This document shows, piece by piece, positions 36,483-49,359 of a stretch of 64,000 nt of DNA (within the stretch, counting starts at the first letter, position 1; every line of letters starts with the position of its first letter). This DNA is from Protula sp. h YS-2021 (taxonomy: Eukaryota > Annelida > Polychaeta > Sabellida > Serpulidae), in NCBI GenBank assembly GCA_949752745.1, contig OX457026.1, positions 69,496,591 to 69,560,590 on the forward strand. The letters run 5' to 3'. The position numbers were made by a program, and so were the translations under genes. The notes below the pieces were generated by a model that ran no database searches, was not told the origin of the DNA, and saw only the letters and a program-made list of their open reading frames with translations.

Positions 36483-36521
36483 AAACCATGAAGCTTTAAA
36501 TAAACCATGAAGCTTTAAAGA
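36483..36521 (+). repeat. 19-bp tandem duplication
   Basis: AAACCATGAAGCTTTAAA occurs twice in a row with a single intervening base. Confidence 0.85.
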
Positions 36522-36599
36522 AATCCTTAATGTTTTAATTTTTTGGAGTAGTTTAGCGACAGATTAACTCTGATAGTTCAATATTGTTTGTATGTGTAT

Positions 36600-36686
36600 T
36601 GCTAGGGGAATAGGGGGGGTTGAAGATAGCCTAGTCTATCCCCAACCCCGGGGGAAGCTGTGCAGGGGGCAAGATATACTGTTACA
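36600..36686 (-). mobile_element. solo end of a Ginger-like element
   Basis: On the minus strand the terminus reads TGTAACAGTATATC from 36686 downward, preceded by CCGG (36687-36690). G/C-rich inverted motifs follow (CCCCGGGG, and GATAGCCTAGTCTATC at 36627-36642). This matches the nested element at 29773-30775, whose right end is CCGG then TGTAGCAG. No partner end with a matching CCGG was found, so it may be truncated. Confidence 0.4.
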
Positions 36687-36690
36687 CCGG

Positions 36691-38700
36691 AACCTAGTGT
36701 ACACTGGGGGAGGGACAATTGCAGATGACTGGTATTTACAACGGTTATAACTCAAGCGGGAAATGGTTTGCCGTCTGAACATGGTGTCATTGGTTTCAAT
36801 GTAATCGGTAGTTTGCTATAAAAAATGTACCAAATCGAGGCAATGAGACATGATTTTCGCGGTTTATGTTCAAAAAGATTATATAACATACTGCAGATCA
36901 AAGAAAACATGAACAAATACATGTTGTCCTAAAAATCTGTCTTTTCTAATCCTGCCAAAAACGACGATAAGCAGTATCTAGTTTTGTATCAGTCTGTAAC
37001 GTTATTTCTATATTCTATAGCTCTGGGTGTATTTGCCTGGAAGTTTATGTGGCTGGTCTCTTTATGTCAATTGCTATTGAATATATCATGCTCGTTGTTT
37101 ACATTCCGCGCGAAAAAGCATGTTGTATATATTTTATTGGTAATACTCGAAAATCCCCCAGAGGGCGTTTCCTCTCCATTTAGCAACGTAAACATTGGAG
37201 TAAAAATTGTTACTACACTTAATTGATATTCAAAAATCATTTGAATACTTCAGAAGACTGGGGCAAAAAATGTGAAGCACGTGTTGATTTACACCAATTT
37301 GTATACTACGAATCGATCAGTAATGCGCATAAGGCAAAAAAGTTGTTTCATAACACGTTCTATTGAAACGAATCGGGCACGAAAGATTATATTGACTTCT
37401 TGCACTTGTAACAGGCGGAAGTTTGTTTTACGAAGTAAGGAAAGCAGTTTTCGAATAACTCCTCTGGTCACATGGCCATAAAGGAGCGTCTCTCTTGCCG
37501 AAAAAGGGGACCATAGAACAAATTTAGAAGTGCCAAATATCGAGCCTTTTTTATCAGTTTGATATACTCACTAAATGCATATATCTTAGTGTGAAATTTT
37601 AAGTATTTAAATCTTTAACGTTCAAATATAAGCCTACAAACATACAGCCTTTCATTGACATAGGTTTGAAGAGTTAAGCACATTTTTTTATTAAAACACA
37701 TTAAAAGTGAGTATTGTAGTAAATGATAGAGAAATGGTTCTGAAGTAATTTGAACTGGATTTTTAACTTTGAAGTTGTGATAAACAGCTGTTTTTACCTC
37801 AATCTGATGTCACATGTCATGTACAAAATTGATAGGAAACATCATTAAATCTTGGAAAGTTGTTTATGACAGCTTAAATACAGAACAACCACACACCGTG
37901 TCCGAGCCCATAGGTTCGTTCATCTCAGGGATTTTTTAAACATATCGCTGCAGATAAAGGGTGGAAAGGGTTGATTAATACTAGATATCAAACCATTGTC
38001 CGCTAAATCAACGACTTCATATTGTTTCCAATATATGGCTGATAATTTTCGTTACGCGACCTCTCTCCATATCAGTGTTTTTGTAACAGCTGACTTCTGA
38101 ATATATGTTATGTATAAGCTCAAGTTGCAGTCTTTTCTAATGAGAGTATTATTTTCGTGAGTCGACGGAACCGAAAAGGTCCTTCCTAATTAAAAAAAAA
38201 CTGTTACTTTGAGACCAAAAGTCTTGCTAGTGATAACAAAACAATGTGCAGTAGGGGCCCACCCACCCCACCCCCCACCCCACCCCCCACCCCCCCCCCC
38301 CCAATCCGCAAGTGAGAAGACGGTGGCAAGACAACTCTTCACAGGTAGCAAGAGATCATATGTACGAAAATATACAAGTGAGAGGAGTACTTCGAATAAG
38401 CAAGCGTCTACAACTATTTTCAAGAAAACTTTTTATTTCTTGTACTCTAGGGGTCATTATAAAATAGCTGATCTCTGAGGAGATCTGCCTGTTATCTGTA
38501 AGCAAAGAGCGTGTGGATATTTTAAAAAGTAGATCCACTAATTTATGAGTACTATTTTAGCGGAATCCCCAGTGAGTCTGCGGGTTAAGAGGTGTTATAC
38601 ACAAGAGACCGAACCGCCGCAGAGGCTGGCTGTTGGACAACAACGGTAGTCTCGTTCATCCGCTTAACTGGCAAAACGGTTGTTGTCTGGTATGTCTGGT
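36691..38700. other. non-coding DNA with a CCCCACCC tract
   Basis: No gene is supported. A C-rich CCCCACCC repeat at 38258-38302 creates two overlapping low-complexity frames on opposite strands. Confidence 0.5.
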
Positions 38701-38720
38701 AAACATTCCAAGAATCATTG

Positions 38721-38721
<1 letters not shown>

Positions 38722-38782
<61 letters not shown>
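38722..38782 (+). repeat. (ATT)n microsatellite
   Basis: About 20 uninterrupted ATT units. The poly-leucine frame across it is an artefact. Confidence 0.97.
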
Positions 38783-38787
<5 letters not shown>

Positions 38788-40900
38788 TTTTGTTATGCTA
38801 AATGCGACTAAATGCGTAGTAACGCACAGATTCCCTGATAGAAAAGTCGATGTTGGCGGTACAGCTTAATGTCAAGCTTTTGGAAATTCAAAACTTGAAA
38901 TACTATAGAATAATGGCTTGTTTGTACAACTAATCCCATTTACAGACAGAGTATGACATTACCCGCACTGAGACAATGCAAACAGTAATTCTACAGCATC
39001 ACCTTAAATAAAGATTCATGTCACTTTGGCGCAGTTTTCAATATGATGCGAAACAATACAAAAAAAAAAAAATCCTACAGAGTAAAGTTTTTAAGTTAAA
39101 TACGATTATCTCAACAAACCAATCACGGCTCGTTGAACAGGCGTAATTTCATACTCAGTGTATATTTGAAATTACTCCTATGTAAGTGTAATTCATTAAA
39201 TGCTAAATGGAAGTTGATATCTAAACATGTCGAAAGAAAATAGGATATCCCTATTAACCTCTTATAGAGCATCGCTGACATTCGAACTCAAAATTCTCTG
39301 ACATTCGAACTCAAAATTCCTGACATTCGAACTCAAAAATTCCCCAGTTATCAAAGCCCGTAAAAAAATTTGTGACGTCACCTCATCCTGTGAGCCATTA
39401 ATTTCAGCAGACCTTCTGCTGGCCGAAAGATGCCAAAGTGTGAAGTCGACAAGATGTTCATTCTGAATGAACATTACTGTAAAAACATTTACATTATTAA
39501 GAAGGGGAATTACAAGGCTACAATTAACACATACGGAAAAATATACAAGCCTTTTATGCACGTACTTATTGTGCTATGTAAAGATACAACAGTGTCGCGT
39601 CGAAAGATATCAGATACTTGACGCCTTTATTCACAAATCCACAACTTCAATTTTACTTCGATCCAGTGCTTTTTAATTAATAAATTTAAAACTCTTTTTA
39701 AAACCACATAAACGAAGAGAAAGTTTAAAATAACTCTAAAACAATAGACCTTGAATAAAAACACTTATATGAAAAAAGACAGTTTTTCTGTTGTTTTCAT
39801 GCAAAATATTAGCTTTAGTTTGTCTTTTTAATAAAATTCGGTAAAAGGAGCAAATCTAGTTCAACTGTTAAGTTGTGGTTGAACCTTGAGACTAAGCGAG
39901 ATAACTTAATTTTTTGTCTTAATTATGTCTGTATTTGTTTTCTTTTTTACATTTTTGTTTTTGCATTACTACAGTGTAATATAACTTTAATATTGTGGCA
40001 TGGGACTGGACATTACTAATTAGCTTATTCAGGTAAAAGAAAACATATCCAGATCACAAAACTACAAAATAATAAATACAAAACATATAAAATCTTTTTA
40101 AACCACATCACCGAGAAAATGCTTAAGGTGTGACAACAGTCCTTATGTCACTGAAGCCCTTGAAAATCGACGTACTTCGTTCCCCTTCTATGTGGTTTAT
40201 TCTTCTGTTTTCACTCCACATCGATCCATCAAAGTATCTGCCAAATATATGATAGCCATACGCTTACGGGCCTTACCCATGCGTCGTGATAAAATTACGC
40301 CGAACTTTAAAATGCGCTGTACAAAACGCAACGGATTTGCATTAAAACCTACAGATTTAAAGAGACACTTGGTAGGACTTAGATAGGTGAGTGTGTCTTT
40401 GTTTTAATGAACAAGACATATTCTCTATTATTACTTTCTTATAAATTGTTTTGCGTAAATTACATAGTCCACTTCTACCTGATTCTGTTGTTGAAAAGTT
40501 ACAATGCGCAATATAAAATGAGACGATGTTAGTGCCCATGGGGATTTTTCTTACGAGGACAAATGTGACATATCTACAATATGTGTTTCGATAAATGCCC
40601 AATGAAATCATATTTTTTATATTTGCAGAGAGTAAATATGCTTGACTTCTCGATATTCAGCTGATAGCTCATAATCTGATAACTTTTCACAGTGTCAACT
40701 TTATAGCAAATGATACATTGGGACCGAATTGATAACAATCCTCATTCATTCGAAGGTTTGTGAAAGCACACACTTGGCCAAATGCAGTACCTGTTGTAAT
40801 GTTTAAACCCTCACAATGTGTAAATCGTCTCAAAATTCAGTTCCAACGTTGATCACTTCCCTCACCTCTTTCTTGTTCTTTTTTTTCTGGTTTTCTCTAT
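38783..40900. other. AT-rich non-coding DNA
   Basis: No gene is supported. The only structured feature is a short tandem repeat at 39275-39343. Confidence 0.5.
39275..39343 (+). repeat. three tandem copies of a 22-23-bp unit
   Basis: CTGACATTCGAACTCAAAA starts at 39275, 39298 and 39320, with one- or two-base length differences between copies. Confidence 0.9.
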
Positions 40901-40904
40901 TTCA

Positions 40905-41470
40905 CACATGAAGATGGTATTTGGCACACAAAAAGAGAGTGATAAGATCTAAACAAATCGCGAGTGAAAACCAATGTCAAATTTTTACTTTAAAATGGTT
41001 TCCAGAGTATTTATCGTGCAAACTTCAAATCTGCTATATATAACAAGGTTTCGAAAAAAAAATTTTACCTTGACCTCAAAGGTCAAGATGAAACTCAGAC
41101 CAAGACAACAAAAAAAAAAAAAAGAAACACCATTTATAAAAAAACGCCCAGGAATAAAGCTCACATCCGTGTTCGAATATAAAAAAGTAACCTCGCGACC
41201 TTGATATTGACCTTCATGGTCAAGGTCCAACGTCACCTGATTATATCTTGAAACACTGTAGAGATAAGGCGATTTTTTAAAGATGTTATAAAAAAGGTAC
41301 ATCGGTGACCATAATCTTACCCGTCATGGCCAAGGGCAGGAACCGGAAGTTGGCCATTATCTAGAAAGCTGTTTAATCAGTTTTGAGCTGATTTTAGGCA
41401 TTTTGGTCTGACAAACGTTACAGAAAATGAACCTCGGTTGCCTTGTCGGCCAAGGTCTCGAAAATGGTTA
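40905..41470 (+). mobile_element. diverged copy of the 139-bp repeat element family
   Basis: The order of blocks matches the 5' half and core of the copy at 23882: GATGGTATTTGGCACACA, a CCTTGACCTCAAAGGTCAAG palindrome, CCTTCATGGTCAAGGTCC, then GGAACCGGAAGTTGGCCATTATCT. The terminal TTGCAAAC start and hairpin-CTAG end are not recognisable, so limits are approximate. The 105-codon minus frame at 40985-41302 is repeat translation. Confidence 0.5.
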
Positions 41471-43943
41471 TATTGTAACATATATCTTCCTTTTAAAACA
41501 AGAGAAACGTTAAAATATGTAGATTTCCCTGGTATACATATATATATTATATTAGGCCACTGTCCACTGGTCGTTATTGTGTTGATACAATGTATTAAAT
41601 AGAGTGACTATAGGGAGCGGATATAACCTGGTAGATCGAGTATGGCGTTACGAGGTCGTTGCCACGAAACGCCATGAGACGCCAAGTGAGACAGTACCCC
41701 CCCCCCCTCCCAACAACCCCCCCCCCCCGCCGACCTCAGTCAGGTCATCCGATGTGTTGGAGTATGTAAGAAGTCACTTTTCCTGTCTGTTCCAAAGTAG
41801 GGTGAATAGAAAAGAGATTCGCTTGTTGAAATCGTCAATTTTTTTTTCTGGAAGACATGGTATGGCTGTCGTTTCCATGGAGCGAAAATGTGACAAGAGG
41901 TCCCGGAGGAGACGTTGTTTTCGACAATTGTTGCTTTTCAGAAAGGCTGGGAAGTGGTTGATAGGCGTTGCGGCCCCAAACAACGATGGGACGATGGGGA
42001 AGGCGTCATAATGTTTGCAGGAATATTCAAATTGCCACGGTTTGGAATAAAGTGTCCATAAATGGAGGCCTTCAGTTGGTGGACCACTGAATAATTCCAA
42101 GTGTTTTCAGAAGCGCTTTCAAAGTGTCCAAAATTCAGGGTATTTAAGTTTATGACCTTGTCTAGTAACAAGTCTTGCGAAATAACCTTGATCCAAACAC
42201 TTTCTGCAAACCAGGTAGAATCTTAATCAAATATCAGACAACTCAGACCAGTGGAAAGAATATTAAATCAAACCATAAACTTCACAGGTTCAGTTTGGAT
42301 TTCAAAATGTTGAGGTTGATCCCCCGTTGGTAAAATCGTACAAAGATGGCTTTTCGAAAGTGACTGAAAAAACATTTGACAGAAAAGCATTATCATTTGG
42401 ATTCCTCGCTGACGCGATTTGGGGCTCTCCTCACACTTAGCACCAGGCTTGATGGGTTAGAAAATACTCCAAAATCAATCTGTCAGAAATTTACATTTTA
42501 CGATGAGTGAAACTGAGGGTTACCTGGTACAAAATCCCCCAAATTAAAAATTTTGGTAACAACCTTTTCGCAGCTTCGACTGCACGCCCCCCCCCCCCCC
42601 CCACCGTCGTCAAATCTGCGCTCAGAACAACCATCAGTGGGGGCTCTCCATCGCCACCCCCATTGTAATCAATATCAGGAAATTTGCCTTGTTATGCCAT
42701 AAATATTGACAGCAGAACTAAAGATAGCGGTGGGGGTGGGGTGGCTTTCTTCAGGACGTAATCTCTATCGTTTCAAACCTGTAGTTTCTTCTGTGGAATA
42801 CATTAAATTTTATACAACATTATCAAAAAAACGGCAATTTATATATAAATAAGGGAGTCACCGACAACCATTTCTTTGAAGTTGTACACAAAAGAGATTA
42901 TGTTCATGAAAATAATTCAATATGAAATACTGCCGATAAGTTTTAAAGTATATTCATAATGCCCTTGGATCATTTTCAAAGCTGAATAAAGATAAGCCAA
43001 TATAATTACAGGTTAACATTCTCTCGACACATTCTTAAGAATGTGTAGTGGCCAGTTAACAATTTAATCCCTTCAGTTATGTAAATATTTAACCCAAAAG
43101 GATTTTATCAACCAAATAGACTTGAAAATGATTTGAAGCAATAGGTTGTTGGTGGGGTGGCAAATATTTGAGTAGGACCAATCTGCTGTTTAGAATTCTT
43201 GCTAAGCTTTCTCGAAGACAGCAATGCAGATAAGGAGTGGAGCTTTTTTGCTAACACGACACAGTTGTTGAGCAGATATCCTTTCCTGGCCAGTGATCTT
43301 TTCTTGAATTAAATACAAATTGGCCAAAATCTCGAGGCTTTTTACTCGAACCTTGGATATCCTCTAATTCATCACTCACATTCTGTTCGTTCCTCAAACG
43401 AGGATATAATATTTACACGCTTAGTCTCCATCGGGGAACCACCCCCCCCCCCCCCCCCACGCACACGCCCACGAAATGAAGGTCAATCTTGTTGTGCCTG
43501 AGGTTTATTGCTTGCTGTCTAAGAATACACAAAAATACAATCGAATACTCGAAGCTTGGTCCATAACCATCAGTGCTATTCGTGGTGTTCGTTGTCCAGC
43601 TCCGTCTAATGTTATGATGTCAAAGTGAAATAAAATTCCTAGTGTCAAAAAATATAATTCTGTAATTTATGCAAATATATGTAAAATGCATTGCTTGAAT
43701 TCAAATGTTGCTGAGGTTTATTAGTTATCGTTATATAAATCGATAAGAAAAAAGATAAAACTTTGTATTAAATTTCTGTCTGAATGAAGATGTGTTTGGA
43801 GTAAGTCATTAAATAGAAGGTGATATGGTGGCTGAGCACCCCGCTAATACATATCCTGTCGATAGTATCGTTCCGTTAATCGTTTCCTTGCGTAACAACT
43901 TTAAAACCTGGGTCTGTGCATCGTGTGTATGTGTGTGTGTATG

Positions 43944-43974
<31 letters not shown>

Positions 43975-44460
43975 GATTTCCAATTTATGGGAATGTTTTA
44001 GCCAAGATGCATTTTAAAACATTGACACGCATGCAAATTAATTATTGTTTAAATCTGGTGTTAATACTAGGGAGTCCCCTGAATACAAAAAAAAATGGAA
44101 GAAAAATAAACATCAACAATCTCTTTTAAGCTGTTACCAAGGGTGCTCTTCATTTTCGGTCCTGAAGAACGCAAGGTTATTGTTTTAATTTCTGTTTAAG
44201 TGCAACCTGGTGTTTTGTCCAGTTACAGAAAGATATATGTTTAAAAAAGTTAAATTCAGGTGGAAACGTTGCTTAATAAATACTCGTGTTCAAAGCTTCA
44301 GTTCTTAAAGAATTCAAAAATGCAGCATTTCGTAGTGCTTTGATCCAGAATTATGCCAGGCGGTGTGTTGTTTTAGGTTGTCACCATAGATCGTCCACTT
44401 TCTATATCAGCAAAGGCTTTGTCGACAATGGGAATTTCTTCATTGCACAAGATAATTCTT
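41471..44460. other. non-coding DNA with many C-rich tracts
   Basis: Contains C runs at about 41697-41729, 42587-42602 and 43441-43459, and a GT stretch followed by a T run (43925-43969). A 135-codon frame at 41604-42011 crosses one C run (PPPPPNNPPPPP), overlaps a 108-codon frame on the other strand and has no family motif. No gene is supported. Confidence 0.5.
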
Positions 44461-44467
44461 AAACCGG

Positions 44468-44575
44468 TGTAAGGAACCGTTCTGACCCCCAAAATAAATC
44501 GACCCCCCGGTCGATTTGTTTTAAAACAAACAGGTCCCCCGGCCGATTTGTTTTAAAACAAACAGGCCCCCGCTG
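44468..44575 (+). mobile_element. Ginger-like end with palindromic direct repeats
   Basis: CCGG at 44464-44467 is followed by TGTAAGGAACCG. C-rich motifs and two copies of a 32-bp unit then follow, each containing the perfect palindrome TTTGTTTTAAAACAAA (44515-44530 and 44547-44562) bounded by CCCCCGG. CCGG then TGTA matches the end pattern at 30775 and 36686. The far end was not identified. Confidence 0.35.
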
Positions 44576-44848
44576 AAATGTTTTAACCCCTTATTTTATG
44601 TTGATTTGTTTATTTCTTTCCACATATGGCCACTTTATTAGTTTCTTTAATTGAAATAGAAACTATATGCATGAATAACAATTTATTTAGCAACTAACAT
44701 CTACATTTTCAAACACGAAAGCACTTCCAACACCACTAACATACAGTCACCAAAAAAATCTGTCCAAGCTCAATAATGGTATTTCAAAGGCTCAAAATAA
44801 TAATTTTCTACATCAAAAGGTAGAAAATGCTTAAAATAGTATTTTAGG

Positions 44849-45447
44849 GTCTAGGACAATACCCCCGGATGATACCCCCCCCCCCGGCAATACCCCCCAA
44901 CTAGGACCCTACCCCCGTGCAAATACTCCCCCCCCCCCCCCCAACCATCATTTTTGCCAGTTTTCATTTTAAAGATTTTCATTAACGAACAACAAACTAA
45001 TACGGTTTTGTGATCTTTAGCTAAGAGGTAAGCCAGTTCGCTATGATGTTGTTGAAAGGAGGTATAATTGGAGTTTAATGCATCGTTCCATAATTGCAAT
45101 TATCAATTCCCGCCCCAATTGATTGCAATTAACTGCTGTCCAACGGAGTTGTTGGAATTTGTGCTAATTTTTGCTAAGTTAAAAGTTTTGTAAGTGCAAT
45201 TTAATGCATACGTTCCATAATTGCAATTATCAACTCGACCCCCAGTTATTGAATTAATTATGCAGCCCAACGGAGTTTTTACAATATCTTCGTGGAATAG
45301 CGCACAATATTCAGTTTTGAAAGATGTGGACTATGAACTTGCAGATTTGACTGTGAATCAGACGCAGACTCGGTCCTAGGGTATAGTCGGGGGGTATCAT
45401 CCGGGGGGGGGGGGGTATTGTCTTGGGGGTATGGCCCGGAACCCGGG
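44849..45447. mobile_element. inverted-repeat element with GATACCCC-type ends
   Basis: The left end (44849-44942) has CTAGGACAATACCCCC, GGATGATACCCCC and ACTAGGACCCTACCCCC. The right end (45371-45447), reverse complemented, carries AGACAATACCCCC, GGATGATACCCCCC and ATACCCTAGGACC. The interior contains a tandem duplication with a period of about 127 bp, in which TTCCATAATTGCAATTATCA occurs near 45085 and 45211. There is no coding capacity. Confidence 0.55.
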
Positions 45448-45777
45448 TAATTCACCACAGAGCTTCTATTTTTTTTTTTTTTGGCAATTGGGCCAATATT
45501 GGCATAAATATTGGCCAAGTTTAAGAAAACAAAAAAACATTGCACTTCCTACAAATCCAGTCCAATAGCTTTGATATTTAACAGGAGTATTCCCCTGAGT
45601 CTCCTCTATCGACCAAAACTGGCCACAATATTTGCCCAAAATGGACAAATTGTAGAAAACTCACAGTGTGCTCCGCCGTGAGGCTTCTTCACCAGTCGAA
45701 AGGTGTGGAGTCCAGTTAAGCCTTGAGCGCATTGTCTCCCTTGCAGGCCATATTTATAGTTGTGCCTCTCACAGAAG

Positions 45778-45832
45778 CGTTGTGGCTCTCGAGTCACGAG
45801 GTCGTGAGTTCACGCCCCGCTCTGGGCGTACT
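45778..45832 (+). repeat. tRNA-like SINE remnant
   Basis: GTTGTGGCTCTCGAGTCACG, then AGGTCGTGAGTTCACGCC, then a CCCGCTCTGGGCG stem. This resembles the D-arm/anticodon and T-arm halves of a tRNA-derived SINE head (B box GTGAGTTCACGCC, degenerate). It is not an intact tRNA gene. Confidence 0.4.
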
Positions 45833-48170
45833 TTTTCATCACCTGCGTAGGTTTTTATACGTATATACGTAATTTGGCTAAAACTGGCCAAATAAACAGA
45901 TAGCTTTAAGAGAAACACAAAAAGTTGTTTGTCGCGCAGGTCTAGTCCGATTGGTTTTGAGGCCAATGTTGCTCATGAGGCCATCTGAATCATCTTTGTA
46001 ATGTCCTTGTTTTTACGGCTGGGCACAATGTCCACAGACAACTATGTTATTTACATTTTTATGTATAACAACTGACCCCCCCCCCCCTCCAATAAAATAA
46101 TATGCACTCCCATGTCTACGGACGTTCTTTTTTTTAACGGTCTCCAGTGGTGAGACGAAACGCCCGATTGGAGTTCTTGCCAAAGCGCTAATGGGCGAAT
46201 TTTAGCTAGTTGCAGCAGCATGTGCTTGCATGGATCTTGGCTGGCTATCTTATCTGTGCGTAGCAGACTGATTTAGACAAATTAATATACGACTTCCCAC
46301 ATCATCCAATTAATAGATGAGATCAATTAGATACAATCCGGTGTTACTCATTAGGCAAGGGTTATTAAGTAAAGTGTAAGGATCGTAAGTGCAGAAATGA
46401 TTGCATTTTATGACTGCCAAGTGTGGATGCTGTACAAAGGTGTACCAGGAGTTTAGAAATGCCACTCCTCAACATCTCAGGATCATGCACTACCATATGT
46501 CGATATTCGATTCAAAGACATTGATTAAAATATTTCTTTCTTCCTTTTTCAAATGTCGTTTCCTCCCACGAGTTTCTTCCACTATAGGCATGCCTAGATT
46601 GTTGGGATCTAGAACAGGGGTTGGTTTGATTACAGAAATAGATTTTGTAGCTGAATTTTCTGGCTTATGCATAAGGGTATCGGTAGATAGCACTGCTTCA
46701 TGGGTAGGTGGCGATCGACTAATGGTTCCCGTCTGTTTAGCGGTTCTACAGCTTTTCTATTGAGTAGGTTTTGTGGGACGGAGGGGGGGGGGGTTGATAT
46801 TATTATTTTTTTTTTTATTGGGGGGGGGGGGGGGGCTGCAGCGGAAGTTAGCGCCAACGGTAGTGAAGAAGGCGTTCACACCTTTGAATAATTTTTAGTA
46901 CCTTTTTTTTACAGCCTATGGCCTTGATATATTTTTGTTTTGCACGGAATAAACTCGGTGAAGTCACCTTCTCAGCAAAGATTAATGTAATAATGTGATG
47001 GTGGTGGCTAATATATTCCAGGGCTTCCAGAGTCAATGAGGCGGCTGTTAAAGGTCGTTTAACCGTAACTGTTATAAAACGGCCATTTCTAACCCCAGAG
47101 GGGGTTAATTAACATGTCTGGAGAAAAATATGTGTTTTCACCAATCGTTAAAAAAGGCTAAATTTATTATTTCGGTCCAATATGTGGTCCACAATCGCGG
47201 CAATGTGTGTTCATAAAAATCGGTAGAGGGTGACATTCGTACTCCAGTCCGAGTGAAAGTGCCTGAAGGTTCTCGAAGTTCTTTGTTCTGGTCCAGAGCC
47301 TCAAAACACGAACACTACGGCAAATCACAAGGCTTTTTAGTTACAGTGCCGTACACTCTCAGATCTACGGGAGGAGGGGACCGGTTTCAAGATTTGAATC
47401 AGCACCCCCCCCCCCTCCCCCTCCTCCGCGTCTCACCTGACACGAAAACCCATAATTTTCCCCAACACCAAAAAAATTGATCCGCAATGACAACACCTAA
47501 AACCGAGAAACCCTGAATACATGTTCCATGTAGACGGTAGGCGTTGCTCTGACCCATTTGCAGACCATACCAGTGGTATCAAGGCGTGGTATGTGCAGCA
47601 TCAACGATTGTGTGCAAATTAATCCACAGCGGTGCTGAAAATGAAGCAGCTTACATACCAAAATAAGTTTCTGCATAGTTAATAATCGCCTTATGATTTA
47701 TTAAGACTTATTGAATTCCAAAACGAAGTAACCGAATTCCCATCTGAGTAGGAAAAGGGTATTTAATTTATCCGATTATCAGCCTCCACCTGTCTCTTGC
47801 GTTACTGATCATGACAGCTGAACTTGGTACTTTTCCCCAGAACAATAGTCAAATCGACACTTGCAAATCTGAGAGAATGGAAATGAAAAGGGGCATCCGT
47901 GATTGCCATGGAATGAAGGTGGGGGGGGGGGGGGGGGGAGATGGCAGATTTTAACCAGACTACATACCCCCCAGTAATACTCGTTACACTTTTCGACGTT
48001 TTCACGGTCAACGCTTTGCCCCGATACCGATTGCAATATTGTAGAAACACAGTAGGTGTCCAGTTGTTTGGTGATTTAAATGTCGTGGTCTTCATAGACA
48101 AAATTCCAACAACTCTGCTATTCTAGACATATCTTGCACTTTTTCCAAGTGTGTTCGACTCCTCCAGAAT
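45833..48170. other. non-coding DNA with G and C homopolymers
   Basis: C run at about 46079-46088, G runs at 46785-46793, 46820-46835 and 47921-47938, C run at 47405-47415. A fragment at 47975-48040 (TTCGACGTTTTCACGGTCAACG) resembles one end of the GGATAAA-ended MITE-like family. No gene is supported; frames here cross the homopolymers. Confidence 0.5.
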
Positions 48171-48174
48171 GCAT

Positions 48175-48816
48175 TTTCTGCGAATCCATGACATTTGGAC
48201 CAGATACATTTGGCCAGCTGTATTTGTGACAGAGACATTTGGGCAAGAGATATCTGGGCGAGAAGTAAAAAGTATGACATTTGGGCCAAATACTTTTTAA
48301 ACAGTCTTTTTTTTTAAAGATTCTTTTTATACAGGAGTACAGGAAGCAAGTTTTGAAAATTTGTATTTTTTTAAAATCGCTGTTGTACCCCCTCTATTTA
48401 GCTAAGCATAAAAAGGAATTCTTTCAACGTCATTATATGTCAGCCACCGCCGCCGCTAACGAAGCAAAAATACAGATCAACCCTTCTGTATTGCGCAACT
48501 TCCACATATATCCCTCTCAGTGTCATGTGCCAGGAACTGTCGTACGTAACTGAGTACTTTTCCCGTTAATCCGAAACTCTAGACAGCATGTATGGCCTTA
48601 AAAATGGCCAATTGTTGTACTTGTAATTCGCAGCTAATACGCATGGCTAGCACACCCTTCTCCGGTTTTCAGCAAATTTTAAAAGGGCAGAGTAAACCCA
48701 ATAAATTCAAACTAATATTACACTAACGAAGATCGTAAATATTATAACACAAAGTATCAAAGCCTGTCTGGCCAAAATGTCGCTAGTCCAAGTACCTCTG
48801 GTCCAAGTACCTATCG
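48175..48816. mobile_element. possible MITE with ACATTTGGACCAGA inverted ends
   Basis: The left part (48180-48295) repeats ACATTTGG(A/G)CCA-type motifs four or more times. The right part (48766-48816), reverse complemented, gives TACTTGGACCAGAGG, ACTTGGACTAGCG and ACATTTTGGCCAGAC. The pattern of reiterated inverted end motifs is clear. The exact limits and a target duplication are not. Confidence 0.4.
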
Positions 48817-48819
48817 AAA

Positions 48820-49355
48820 ATTTTGAAGGAAAAAAAACCAATGCTGTTGACGAATAGAAACGAGTCTTTTGGCTCCACTTAGTTTTGTATTAATTAAAAG
48901 TTATTTCTGCGAAGATAAACATTTCCTCATCTCAAAAACAGGAAGAACATTTCCATGTTATTTCTACGCTTGTAAAGGAAACACAGAAAAGGCCACAGCG
49001 GAAAAGAATCACCAGACGCCCCCTCCCTTATTCAGTAGTACAATAGGACAATTTTCCCCTAATGATAGGGCAAAACCAGAATCCATTCGTATTTATTTTT
49101 TAACGCTTATTTTTTGATAAATGCATGAAAACACTTCAACCCCTTCATGCATGTTCACGTTTTGGAAAAACCCATACATATGTACTAAATGTGATAAATG
49201 GTAGTGTCATTTGAATTAATTAATAAACTTGTCTGCTGTACGTATATCTTTGTGAGAGAAGCATGTAATTCTCTTCTGCTACTGGAATGAAGTGGCACTT
49301 TAAAAGATAAACTTGCCGTTGAAAGACTTATCCCTGAACTACACAGCAACCATTC
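48820..49355. other. non-coding DNA, no gene recognised
   Basis: AT-rich. No array, RNA gene or domain-bearing frame was seen. Confidence 0.5.
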
Positions 49356-49359
49356 TGAG

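Noticed and set aside
41604..42011. 135-codon frame crossing a C run
   Set aside because: Low-complexity proline stretch, no family motif, overlapped by a 108-codon frame on the other strand.
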